This document shows, piece after piece, positions 1-7,528 of a DNA stretch of 26,827 nucleotides. Within the stretch, counting starts at the first letter, position 1. Every line of letters begins with the position of its first letter. The DNA comes from a candidate division WOR-3 bacterium (GTDB taxonomy: Bacteria; Hydrothermota; UBA3072): contig JBDRZZ010000022.1 of assembly GCA_039804165.1 (NCBI GenBank), forward strand, positions 1-26,827. Reading direction: 5' to 3'. The notes below the pieces were generated by a model that saw nothing but the letters and a program-made list of their open reading frames with translations, made no database searches and was not told where the DNA came from. Made by a program: the position numbers and the translations under genes.

Positions 1-1
1 A

Positions 2-333
2 GAAAGGATAGAAAGAGAATTCTTTGATATAGAAGTCTTTGAAGGGAAAGAGCATTTCTTTCATAAAGTCAATAATTATCTATTTTTCTTTAATACGATG
101 AGAAAGAACTCAAACAAGAATGATAAAAAACTTTAGAGATACTTATTGAGAGAAACAAATCTCCTGAACTTGTCCACTTGTTTGCGGCGGATCTTGATAA
201 ACTCCTGGAGAAGAAAATGGATGTGACTCTTGATCTGGAATTAGACCTTGTGAATGTTAAAATATCTCAAAGTGTCCACCACCTGCCTTGGAAGGTCTGG
301 AAAAACTTGCTTTTACAAAAAATTAAATTATAA
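2..333 (+). pseudogene. IS481-like transposase C-terminal remnant, frameshifted
   Basis: The left edge cuts into the C-terminal part of a DDE integrase-type transposase. Frame 2 reads to a stop at 134-136 with REFFDIE-like and FFFNTMRKNS-like segments, which match the end of the catalytic core in IS481/IS3-type integrases (the usual text is YYNxxRKN). The sequence then continues in the -1 frame from about position 130 (TLEILIERN...LDKLLEKK...HHLPW) to a stop at 331-333. The two frames join cleanly at a run of six A (125-130), so one missing A, a ribosomal slip or transcriptional slippage would restore a continuous C-terminus. The stretch is visibly less AT-rich than rsmE beside it, consistent with transferred DNA. 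The family call rests on pattern recall; decay is more likely than programmed frameshifting. Its stop lies inside the rsmE -10 box. Confidence 0.6.
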
Positions 334-334
334 T
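307..334 (+). promoter_or_regulatory. Predicted promoter of rsmE (leaderless)
   Basis: TTGCTT (307-312), 16 bp spacer, TATAAT (329-334). The -10 box is a perfect consensus and the ATG at 343 begins 8 nt after it, so the transcript should start within about 2 nt of the start codon. No Shine-Dalgarno precedes the ATG. The -10 box overlaps the stop of the transposase remnant. Confidence 0.6.
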
Positions 335-342
335 GCTCGCAT

Positions 343-1044
343 ATGAGATTAAATTACTTTATTGGTCAGTTTGATTTTTCAAAAAAAGAAATTGAAATAG
401 AAGAAAAAGAGATTCTTCATAAAATAAAGAATGTATTAAGACTGAAAGTAAAGGATAAAATCTTATTGGGCGATGGAAATATGAACGAGGTAATAGTAGA
501 AATTTCAAAAATAGAAAACAGAAAAATTTCGGGGAATATAGTAGAAAAAAGAAAAAATAATTTAGAACCTCAAAAAGAGGTTAATTTATTCTGCGCTCTT
601 TTAAAAAAGGATAAATTCGAACTCCTTTGCCAAAAAGTAACTGAAATTGGTACCAGAAGAATTTTCCCAATCATTTCTAAAAGGTCGCTAAGATTAAATT
701 TAAATTTTGAAAGATTAAAAAAAATTATTAAAGAAGCCTCGCAACAGTCATTTAGAGGATATCTCCCGGAATTGAACGAACCAATAGAATTCCAAGAAGC
801 TATTTTAAAATGCAAAAAAGGAGATTTAAATTTAATTTTTGATAAAAATGGAAATAAAATTGATAATAAAATTTTCAAAGGAAAAAATAAAATTAATATT
901 TTTATTGGACCAGTTGGCGGATGGGAAAAAGAAGAAATAGATTTTGCAAAAGAAAATGGCTTTTTAATTTTAAATTTAGGAAAGTTAAATTTAAGAGCTG
1001 AAACAGCTGCAATTATAGCTGCCTTTCTCTCTATTAATCTATAA
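343..1044 (+). CDS. rsmE: 16S rRNA (uracil(1498)-N(3))-methyltransferase RsmE
   Basis: A SPOUT-class methyltransferase that methylates N3 of U1498 (E. coli numbering) in helix 44 of 16S rRNA using S-adenosylmethionine. At 233 residues the length is normal. An N-terminal PUA-like part (about 1-70) carries HKIKNVLRLKVKDKILLGDG. It is followed by the family signatures KVTEIGTRRIFPI, EASQQSFRGYLPEL, FIGPVGGWEKEE (about 188-199) and LGKLNLRAETA (about 212-222), the last forming the knotted SAM site. The usual GPEGG is GPVGG here. The start is the first codon of the transcript implied by the TATAAT box 8 nt upstream; no SD is present. It converges on leuS with 23 bp between stops and no hairpin terminator. 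The gene is extremely rich in A. Confidence 0.93.
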   Translation: MRLNYFIGQFDFSKKEIEIEEKEILHKIKNVLRLKVKDKILLGDGNMNEVIVEISKIENRKISGNIVEKRKNNLEPQKEVNLFCALLKKDKFELLCQKVTEIGTRRIFPIISKRSLRLNLNFERLKKIIKEASQQSFRGYLPELNEPIEFQEAILKCKKGDLNLIFDKNGNKIDNKIFKGKNKINIFIGPVGGWEKEEIDFAKENGFLILNLGKLNLRAETAAIIAAFLSINL

Positions 1045-1067
1045 TAACCTTATACATTTTAATATTT

Positions 1068-3479
1068 TTATATTACAATGTTAAGAAGCTTATCTTCGAT
1101 AAAAATGATTTTCTTAGGCTTATCTGTGTCTAAAAAGCGTCTTACGTTTGGATGTTCCTTTGCAATAGCAAAAGCCTCATCTTTATTAATCCCTTTCTTC
1201 ACTTCTATTCTTCCACGGACTTTCCCATTTATCTGAACCACCAATATATACTTATCTTCAATTATACCTTTTGGATCAAAAGAAGGCCAATCCTCAAAGA
1301 AAACAGATTCTTTATCTCCAAATCTACAATACATCTCTTCTGAAATATAAGGAGCAATTGGAGACAATAGCAAAAAGAATCTTCTTAGAGCGTATTGAAA
1401 TAAATCATCTTTCTTTTTGTAACTTAAAATGGTATTTAAGAACTCCATTAAAGCAGCAATAGCTGTATTGTAACTAAAATTTTCAATATCTTCCGTAACT
1501 TTCTTGGTGGTCTTTTCTGTCTCTTTATAAAGAAGTTCTTCTTTATCAGACTCACTTAATCTAATCTCTTTCTTGTTAAGATCTTTCACTCCGAGTTCAT
1601 ATAGCCTTGTTAGAAATCGGGTAGAACCTTTTATATCTTTTTCCTTCCAATCGATGTCACACTGAGGAGGACCAAAAAAGAACATTGCGACTCTTGCTGC
1701 ATCTATTCCAACTCTGTCAATCAAAGCTTCAGGGTCTACCACATTACCTTTAGATTTTGACATGACTTCCCCTTTTTCATCTCGCACCATTCCTTGATTA
1801 AAAAGTCTTACAACAGGTTCATTCACAGGAGAATAACCAAGCTTATATAGAAACTTAGTAAAGAATCTCATATATATCAAATGTCCTGTCGCATGTTCTG
1901 CTCCCCCAATATAAAGATCAACAGGAAGCCATTTCTCAGCTTCCTTTTTATCGAAGATTTCTCTTTCGTTTCTTGGATCAAGATACCGAAAATGATACCA
2001 CGCGGAATCTACAAAGGTGTCTGCTGTATCAGGATCCCTTTTCGCTTTCCCTCTACATTTAGGACATTCCACCTTGCCAAAACTTGGATGACTCGCTAAG
2101 GGCGAACGGGCCTTCGGAATAAAATCAACTTCCTCTGGAGGAGGCAAAAGAACAGGCAAATTCTCTTCCGGAACAGGCACTACTCCACATCTCTCACAAT
2201 GAATCATCGGTATTGGAGCACCCCAATACCGTTGCCGAGAAATTAACCAATCCTTCAAGCGATAGTTCACAGATTTATATCCAAGTCCTTTACTCTCAAG
2301 ATATTCTATTATTTTATTTGAAGCTTCAATAGAATTCATTCCGTTAAACATTTGAGAGTTGATTAGGGTTCCGGGATCAGTATAAGCTTTATCAGCAAGT
2401 GGAGTAGGTCCTTTTATCACTTCTTTTATTGGAAGGTTATATTTTCTTGCAAATTCAAAATCTCTTTGGTCATGGGCTGGAACGCACATAACAAGACCTG
2501 TTCCGTAGGAACCAAGAACAAAATCTGCAACAAAAACCGGTAATTTTTCTCCTGTTAAAGGATGAATTACCTTAACTCCTGTATCTACTCCAGTTTTTTC
2601 TCTATCTTCCCTTGTTCTTTCTATATTACTTAAAAGTAATGATTCTTTAATATATTTTTCAACCTCTTCATTTTTTTCAGCGATTTTTTCTGCAAGCTTA
2701 CTTTCTGGAGATATACACATAAAGGTTACGCCGAAAATAGTATCAGGACGAGTTGTAAAAACTTTAAACTCTTCTCCATTTTCAAGATGAAACTTTATTT
2801 CTGCTCCTTCTTTCCTACCGATCCAATTTCTCTGCATTTCTTTTATATTCTCTGGCCAATGTTCCAATTTATCTATATCCCAATACAATTCTTCTGCATA
2901 TTCAGTTATTTTTATAAACCATTGAGTCAGTTTCCTCTTCCCCACCTCAGAATGGCATCTCCAGCACTTTCCGCTTTCTACCTGCTCATTTGCAAGAACA
3001 GTCTTACACCCAGGGCACCAATTTACATAAGCTTCATCTCTATATAGTAACCCTTCTTTGTAAAGCTGAATAAGAAGCCATTGAGTCCATTTGTAGTATT
3101 GTGGATCTGAAGTCGCTATCTCTCTTTCCCAATCATAGCTAAGACCTATTTTTTTTATAGTTCTTTTTGCTGTTTCTATATTATCATAAGTCCACTTTTT
3201 TGGACTTATATTTCTTTTTATAGCTGCCTCTTCAGCAGGAAGCCCAAAAGCATCCCATCCAAAAGGATGTAAAAGATCTTTTTTCTTCATTTTTTCCCAT
3301 CGCCATCTAAGGTCTCCGAAACAATAATTTCTAAAATGACCCATATGGATATTACCAGAAGTATAGGGCCACATCTCCATAATGTAATATTTGTTTTTAG
3401 GAAGCGTTGGAGTTTTAAAAAGCTCCAACTCTTCCCATTTCTTTCGCCATTTCTCCTCAATCTCTTTAAAAGGATACAT
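1068..3479 (-). CDS. leuS: Leucyl-tRNA synthetase
   Basis: A class I synthetase that charges tRNA-Leu and hydrolyses mischarged products. At 803 residues it has the full bacterial length. Visible motifs are HMGH (45-48, the HIGH motif), a zinc knuckle CPGC...CWRC (about 155-176), and the CP1 editing domain with TTRPDTIFGVTF (about 245). A second Cys-pair region (CERC...CPKC, about 425-480) follows, then MSKSKGN (about 573, KMSKS) and the C-terminal IxGKVRGRI segment. It is the last gene of a minus-strand run, 16 bp after the stop of the coiled-coil gene. No Shine-Dalgarno can be seen before its ATG, and no promoter-like -10 sits at the leaderless distance either, so how it is initiated is unclear. 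The N-terminus MYPFKEIEEKWRKKW is typical of the family and supports this start. Confidence 0.97.
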   Translation of the reverse strand: MYPFKEIEEKWRKKWEELELFKTPTLPKNKYYIMEMWPYTSGNIHMGHFRNYCFGDLRWRWEKMKKKDLLHPFGWDAFGLPAEEAAIKRNISPKKWTYDNIETAKRTIKKIGLSYDWEREIATSDPQYYKWTQWLLIQLYKEGLLYRDEAYVNWCPGCKTVLANEQVESGKCWRCHSEVGKRKLTQWFIKITEYAEELYWDIDKLEHWPENIKEMQRNWIGRKEGAEIKFHLENGEEFKVFTTRPDTIFGVTFMCISPESKLAEKIAEKNEEVEKYIKESLLLSNIERTREDREKTGVDTGVKVIHPLTGEKLPVFVADFVLGSYGTGLVMCVPAHDQRDFEFARKYNLPIKEVIKGPTPLADKAYTDPGTLINSQMFNGMNSIEASNKIIEYLESKGLGYKSVNYRLKDWLISRQRYWGAPIPMIHCERCGVVPVPEENLPVLLPPPEEVDFIPKARSPLASHPSFGKVECPKCRGKAKRDPDTADTFVDSAWYHFRYLDPRNEREIFDKKEAEKWLPVDLYIGGAEHATGHLIYMRFFTKFLYKLGYSPVNEPVVRLFNQGMVRDEKGEVMSKSKGNVVDPEALIDRVGIDAARVAMFFFGPPQCDIDWKEKDIKGSTRFLTRLYELGVKDLNKKEIRLSESDKEELLYKETEKTTKKVTEDIENFSYNTAIAALMEFLNTILSYKKKDDLFQYALRRFFLLLSPIAPYISEEMYCRFGDKESVFFEDWPSFDPKGIIEDKYILVVQINGKVRGRIEVKKGINKDEAFAIAKEHPNVRRFLDTDKPKKIIFIEDKLLNIVI

Positions 3480-3495
3480 AAAGGAAAGTAACTTT

Positions 3496-4857
3496 TTATT
3501 TTTTCTTTAAATTATCGATTTTCCTTTGTAATTCTAAGAGTTCCTTTCTTTTAGCTTCTATTCTACTTGAAAGATCAATCTCTTCTCTTCTTTTAGCAAC
3601 TATTCTCTGCGTTAACTCAAGCTCTTCTTGTTTTTGAGCCTCTTTTTTCTTGGTTTCTCCTAATAATCTATCAAAAAGAAGTTCCTCTTCCTCTGAAACT
3701 TCTTCTAAAGATGCTTCTTCTACTTCCGTAGGAATAGAAATATTCTTTTTCTTCTCTTCAAGAAGTTCTATTTCTTTCTCCAAATCTTTTTGAACTTTTT
3801 GTTTTTTCGCTACTTCTTCTGTAAGTTCTACTTTTTTTACTTCTAATTCTTCTATTTCTTCTTTTAAGGCTTGTATTTTATTTTGGAGATCTGGGGACAT
3901 CTTAAAAACAGTCGATTTCTGAGCACTAGAAACCACTTCAGCTGATCTACTTAATAAACTTCCAAACAAAAACAGAATAAAGAAAGAAACTCCTGAGAAT
4001 GTTAAATATTTAGGTTGAAAAACAGACTTTATTTTATAATAAAGATTGGAAAGGGGTGTAACTTTTTCTCCTCTTTCCGGGATGTTTACTAATAGATGAA
4101 GAGTAGCTACCTTCCTACCTTCGTATTCAATTGGAAATGAATAATAATTCTCATCATTTTTATACCTTTCTTCTTTAATCCATTTACCATTCTTCAAATT
4201 ATTTATATCCCATACCAAAGTTCCGTTTTCAGATAAGATGGTTAAATGGGCAATATTTCCCTTTTTGGTTACTCTTTCTACAAAATTTTTAATACCTATT
4301 TCATTCTTCTCCACCACATAACCTCTTGTAATATTTGAAGCTGAAAGAAGAGAACCATAATTTTCCCATCCAGCCGAGTAGAATCTTTGAGGTGTCGGTT
4401 TATTTTTAATAATAAGATATAAATTTCCAATAACTTCTTTTTCAGACTCGTCGCTAAAGATATTAATCTTCACTTTAGAGAGTGTATCTACAATCAAAAA
4501 ATCTTCCTTAACGCCTTCATTCCATCCCTTATACTGAGTCCCTCGGACTTCTTTACTATTTGTCCAAAAAACTTTATTGTTTTTATCTACTATTATTATC
4601 TCAGGTTTATTAGGAATACGATCCATCGCCTTTTCCATAAACATAGAAACAAACAAATAATCCTCACTTAAAAAAGCTTCTCTTATATTTCTTTCTAAAA
4701 CTTTTCCAAAAGAGATCCAGCTCTCAATAACATCTTTGTATTCTAAACGAACTTTTGCCTTCTGAAAAGAGCCAATTTTTTCTGGATGACTTAAATTAAT
4801 AGAAGTTAAAGAAAGAATGAAACCTAATAAACCTAAAATTAGTCCTTTTTTAATCAT
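3496..4857 (-). CDS. Two-TM sensor-like membrane protein with long C-terminal coiled coil
   Basis: No family recognised. The 453-residue protein has an N-terminal hydrophobic segment (about 5-21), an extracytoplasmic region of about 260 residues, a second TM helix (about 283-303, YLTFSGVSFFILFLFGSLL) and a highly charged coiled coil (about 325-453) ending in lysines. The extracytoplasmic part seems to contain two related modules: IIIVDKNNKVFWTN (about 90-103) and LTILSENGTLVWD (about 207-219) are the kind of strand pair seen in Cache/PAS-like sensor domains, each preceded by an amphipathic helix. The layout is that of a chemoreceptor or sensor kinase, but no HAMP, methyl-accepting, kinase, GGDEF or other output domain follows. 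Its ATG overlaps the TGA of the SLBB gene (ATGA), implying translational coupling. A role in envelope sensing or as a scaffold is inferred only. Confidence 0.75.
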   Translation of the reverse strand: MIKKGLILGLLGFILSLTSINLSHPEKIGSFQKAKVRLEYKDVIESWISFGKVLERNIREAFLSEDYLFVSMFMEKAMDRIPNKPEIIIVDKNNKVFWTNSKEVRGTQYKGWNEGVKEDFLIVDTLSKVKINIFSDESEKEVIGNLYLIIKNKPTPQRFYSAGWENYGSLLSASNITRGYVVEKNEIGIKNFVERVTKKGNIAHLTILSENGTLVWDINNLKNGKWIKEERYKNDENYYSFPIEYEGRKVATLHLLVNIPERGEKVTPLSNLYYKIKSVFQPKYLTFSGVSFFILFLFGSLLSRSAEVVSSAQKSTVFKMSPDLQNKIQALKEEIEELEVKKVELTEEVAKKQKVQKDLEKEIELLEEKKKNISIPTEVEEASLEEVSEEEELLFDRLLGETKKKEAQKQEELELTQRIVAKRREEIDLSSRIEAKRKELLELQRKIDNLKKK

Positions 4858-5264
4858 TTTTGATTAGGGGTAAAATGGTAAAAATAGTAAGCAACTGCTC
4901 CAACAACACCTAAGAACTTTGTAAAATCCCATACCTTAGAAGAGAAAGATTGGGGAACAAAGACCAAATCACCTGATTCGAGAATTGGGGGATTCTTTCT
5001 CTTACCACTTAAATAACCACTTACATCAAAAAAAGAAATCTCTTTTTCACCTATTGCTCTAACCAACTTAACCTTTGAGAGATCGGATCTTGGGGTAGGC
5101 CCCCCTGCAAAAGAAATTGCTTCTACGAGGTTTGTAGAAGGAGTTACATAATAAATTCCAGGTTCCTTAACTTCTCCCCATACTTGAACTTTTAAGTAAC
5201 TCCCTTCTATAGGAAACTGCATTTGTGGTATACTTAAAATTAGTAATCCAAATAAAATTATCAT
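4854..5264 (-). CDS. Secreted SLBB-domain protein with C-terminal TM anchor
   Basis: A 136-residue protein: N-terminal hydrophobic segment (1-16, MIILFGLLILSIPQMQ) likely to be a signal peptide without a basic n-region; one SLBB domain (about 24-108: VQVWGEVKEPGIYYVTPSTN, then LVEAISFAGGPT, ending SGDLVFVPQ); and a hydrophobic C-terminal helix (about 115-131). SLBB domains occur in Wza-type polysaccharide export proteins, ComEA and other extracytoplasmic proteins. The usual export-protein N-terminal domain is missing, so this is not a complete Wza. The C-terminal helix suggests inner-membrane anchoring with the SLBB domain outside. It heads a unit with the sensor-like gene and leuS and has its own strong promoter. 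No SD is present; the ATG lies 8 nt after the -10 box, so the transcript is probably leaderless. Confidence 0.8.
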   Translation of the reverse strand: MIILFGLLILSIPQMQFPIEGSYLKVQVWGEVKEPGIYYVTPSTNLVEAISFAGGPTPRSDLSKVKLVRAIGEKEISFFDVSGYLSGKRKNPPILESGDLVFVPQSFSSKVWDFTKFLGVVGAVAYYFYHFTPNQK

Positions 5265-5272
5265 TTTTTATT

Positions 5273-5301
5273 AATATAATTTCATTTTTTTTGATTGTCA
5301 A
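5273..5301 (-). promoter_or_regulatory. Consensus promoter of the SLBB gene (leaderless)
   Basis: On the minus strand, TTGACA (5296-5301), a 17-bp A-rich spacer and TATATT (5273-5278), then 8 nt to the ATG at 5264. A perfect -35, a near-perfect -10 and optimal spacing place the transcription start 1-2 nt before the start codon. Confidence 0.75.
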
Positions 5302-5305
5302 GGTT

Positions 5306-5557
5306 TTATCTTTCATCCTTAGAACAGATCATTTCAATCTCTGAAATTTTAATAAGAAGAAACTTCTCGTCTTTTACTTCTCCATTTTGAAACTTTACCA
5401 CTGCATCTGTCATAGGTAAAAATCCAGATTGTCTGGATAAAGCTTGAAGCGCATCTGTTAACCTTGCATTAACAGGAATATGAACATTACCCCTTATTAT
5501 ATAACGAGAAGTATATAATTCTACATGTTTTTTTTCTTTTTCTACTTTCATTGCCAT
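5306..5557 (-). CDS. Small conserved protein, DUF6812-like
   Basis: An 83-residue protein with no signal peptide or TM segment. The central text VELYTSRYIIRGNVHIP followed by RLTDALQ and FLPMTDAVV, ending in FLLIKISEIEMI, matches my recollection of a small family of unknown function (DUF6812). Members have a YTxxYxIxGxxHxP strand, a TDxL helix and a final FLLV-x-hydrophobic strand. The family number is from memory and should be confirmed. The gene overlaps the end of ispG by 10 bp and has AGGAGG 7 nt before its first ATG; a second ATG lies two codons later (MAMK). It is the last gene before the SLBB promoter. No function is claimed. Confidence 0.7.
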   Translation of the reverse strand: MAMKVEKEKKHVELYTSRYIIRGNVHIPVNARLTDALQALSRQSGFLPMTDAVVKFQNGEVKDEKFLLIKISEIEMICSKDER

Positions 5558-6627
5558 TTTTCTTCCTCCTTTATTAATTTATTTAACTCAGAAAGAAAAA
5601 CTTCTACAATTTTCTCCCCTTTTACTACAGCTAATTTTTTTCCTTTTTTGAATATCACAGCTGCGTTTTTACCTCCAGCAATTCCTATATCCGCTTCTTT
5701 TGCTTCTCCAGGACCATTCACAGAACAACCCATTATAGCAATAGTTATAGGAAGGTGAATCCTTTTCACTTTTTCTTCCACTTCTTTCACTACATTTTCA
5801 ATATCAAATTGCAGTCTTCCGCAGGTTGGACAAGAAATTATCCTTGGCCCAAAATTTCTTAAGCCAAGAGCAGAAAGAATATACTGGGCTATTCTTACTT
5901 CTCTTAATGGATCCCCTGTAAGAGAAACGCGAATTGTATCTCCTATTCCCTCTTTCAATAAAAATCCAATTCCAATTGCGGAATAAACCTCTCCCCTACC
6001 TCCAGAAGGACCTGCTTCTGTAACACCAATATGGACAGGATAGTCTCTCTTTTCAGAAAAAATCTGATTCGCAAGAACAGTGGTTTTTATATCAGAAGAT
6101 TTAATTGAAACTACAATGGAATCAAAATTTAAATCTTCAAGTATTCTTACTTCATCCATAACAGATTCAAAAAGAGCTTCTGGTGTAATACCATTAAATT
6201 TCTTAATATACTCTTTTTTTACAGAACCAGCATTCGCTCCCACTCTTATAGGAATCCCTCTTTCTTTGCAACTCTTAACAATCTCTTTTACTTTCCATTT
6301 TGTGCCTATATTCCCAGGATTAATCCTTATTTTATCAACACCTTGTTTAACAGCTTCAATCGCAAGAAGATAATCATAATGAATATCCGCTATTAAAGGA
6401 ATCCCTATCCTTTTTTTTATTTCTCCTAATTTACCCGCAGCTTCTTTATCAGGAACAGCTACTCTTACAAGCTCGCAACCTTCCTCTTCCAACCTTTTTA
6501 TCTCACTTACTGTATCTTCGACATTATGTGTATCTGTTTTAGTCATTGATTGGATAGCAATGGGTTTCCCCCCACCTATTTCTATAGAACCTATTTTAAC
6601 GCTCTTAGTTTTCTTTCTGTTTTTCAA
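5548..6627 (-). CDS. ispG: 4-hydroxy-3-methylbut-2-enyl-diphosphate synthase (IspG/GcpE)
   Basis: Penultimate enzyme of the MEP isoprenoid pathway. It reductively converts 2-C-methyl-D-erythritol 2,4-cyclodiphosphate to HMBPP with a [4Fe-4S] cluster. The 359-residue length fits the short bacterial form, a TIM barrel plus reductase-like domain. IGGGKPIAIQSMTKTDTHN is at the N-terminus; cluster cysteines are in ISCPTCGRLQ (about 264 and 267) and MGCSVNGPGEA (about 298), the latter also carrying the conserved glutamate. The reading frame begins with TTG at 6627 and overlaps the end of miaA by 23 bp. No later ATG fits the conserved N-terminus, so TTG is accepted despite a weak ribosome site. It lies in the rtcB-mutL-miaA-ispG run. 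Confidence 0.95.
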   Translation of the reverse strand: MKNRKKTKSVKIGSIEIGGGKPIAIQSMTKTDTHNVEDTVSEIKRLEEEGCELVRVAVPDKEAAGKLGEIKKRIGIPLIADIHYDYLLAIEAVKQGVDKIRINPGNIGTKWKVKEIVKSCKERGIPIRVGANAGSVKKEYIKKFNGITPEALFESVMDEVRILEDLNFDSIVVSIKSSDIKTTVLANQIFSEKRDYPVHIGVTEAGPSGGRGEVYSAIGIGFLLKEGIGDTIRVSLTGDPLREVRIAQYILSALGLRNFGPRIISCPTCGRLQFDIENVVKEVEEKVKRIHLPITIAIMGCSVNGPGEAKEADIGIAGGKNAAVIFKKGKKLAVVKGEKIVEVFLSELNKLIKEEEKWQ

Positions 6628-7528
6628 TTTCTCTAATTATATCCTTTTTCAATTTTTCGGAATCATCATAAATTTTTACTCCAGGAAGACTCTTAATAAA
6701 AGTAATCTGTCTATTTGCATATTCTTTTGTTTCCTTTATAACCTTCCTTATAATCTCTTCTAAATTTTTATTGTTTCCATTTAAAATATACTCAGCAACT
6801 TCTTTATATCCAAGTGAAGTAAAAGAATAAAAATTAGGACTATATCCTTTTTTAAGCAATCTTCTAACCTCTTCAACAAATCCTTCTTTAAACATCATTC
6901 TTACCCTCTTCTCAATTCTTCCCTTCAACTCTTTTTTAGATGGAAGAATAGAAAATAGACAAAGAGGAATTCTGTTTTGATTACCCTTTTTCCATAGTTG
7001 AGTAAGCGTAAAGCCACTCGCTCTATAAACTTCTATTGCTCTTGCTATTCTCTGTTTATCATTTGGATGAATTCTTCTTGCTGAATCAGGATCTATTTTT
7101 TGTAACTCTTCATACATTTTTAAAGTTCCTTTTTTTTCTATCTCTTCTCTCACACCTTTTCTCACTTCATAAGGAATCAAAGGCTCGGGGAACATTCCAT
7201 TAAGCATCCCTTTAATATAAAATATTGTCCCACCACAAATTATAGGTACCTTTTTCCTTTTTCTTATCTCTTCAATTTTCTTTCTACAATCACATAAAAA
7301 TTCATAAACCGAGTAAATTTCATCTGGATTCTTTATATCAATTAAATGATGCGGAACTATTTTCCTTTCTTCCTCTGAAACCTTTCCCGTTCCAATATCC
7401 ATTTCTTTGTATATCTGCCTGGAATCTGCAGAAATTACTTCTATTGGAAATTCTTTCCCTAACTCAAGACAAATAGATGTTTTTCCTGAAGCTGTTGGAC
7501 CAATTAAAGTTATAACTTCCTTCTTCAC
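6605..7528 (-). CDS. miaA: tRNA dimethylallyltransferase MiaA
   Basis: Transfers the dimethylallyl group from DMAPP to N6 of A37 in tRNAs that read U-starting codons. At 307 residues it has normal length. The P-loop GPTASGKTS (about 10-18), the substrate motif DSRQIYKEMDIGTGK (about 35-49) and GGTIFYIKGMLNG (about 100-112) are diagnostic, and the C-terminal part holds YANRQITF. The start is GTG overlapping the mutL stop (GTGA), so the two are translationally coupled. The neighbour ispG makes precursors of DMAPP, MiaA's co-substrate. mutL-miaA adjacency is widespread in bacteria. Confidence 0.96.
   Translation of the reverse strand: MKKEVITLIGPTASGKTSICLELGKEFPIEVISADSRQIYKEMDIGTGKVSEEERKIVPHHLIDIKNPDEIYSVYEFLCDCRKKIEEIRKRKKVPIICGGTIFYIKGMLNGMFPEPLIPYEVRKGVREEIEKKGTLKMYEELQKIDPDSARRIHPNDKQRIARAIEVYRASGFTLTQLWKKGNQNRIPLCLFSILPSKKELKGRIEKRVRMMFKEGFVEEVRRLLKKGYSPNFYSFTSLGYKEVAEYILNGNNKNLEEIIRKVIKETKEYANRQITFIKSLPGVKIYDDSEKLKKDIIREIEKQKEN

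Noticed and set aside
1045-1067. Possible terminator between convergent rsmE and leuS
   Set aside because: The 23-bp spacer is AT-only in character with no stem; no support for an intrinsic terminator.
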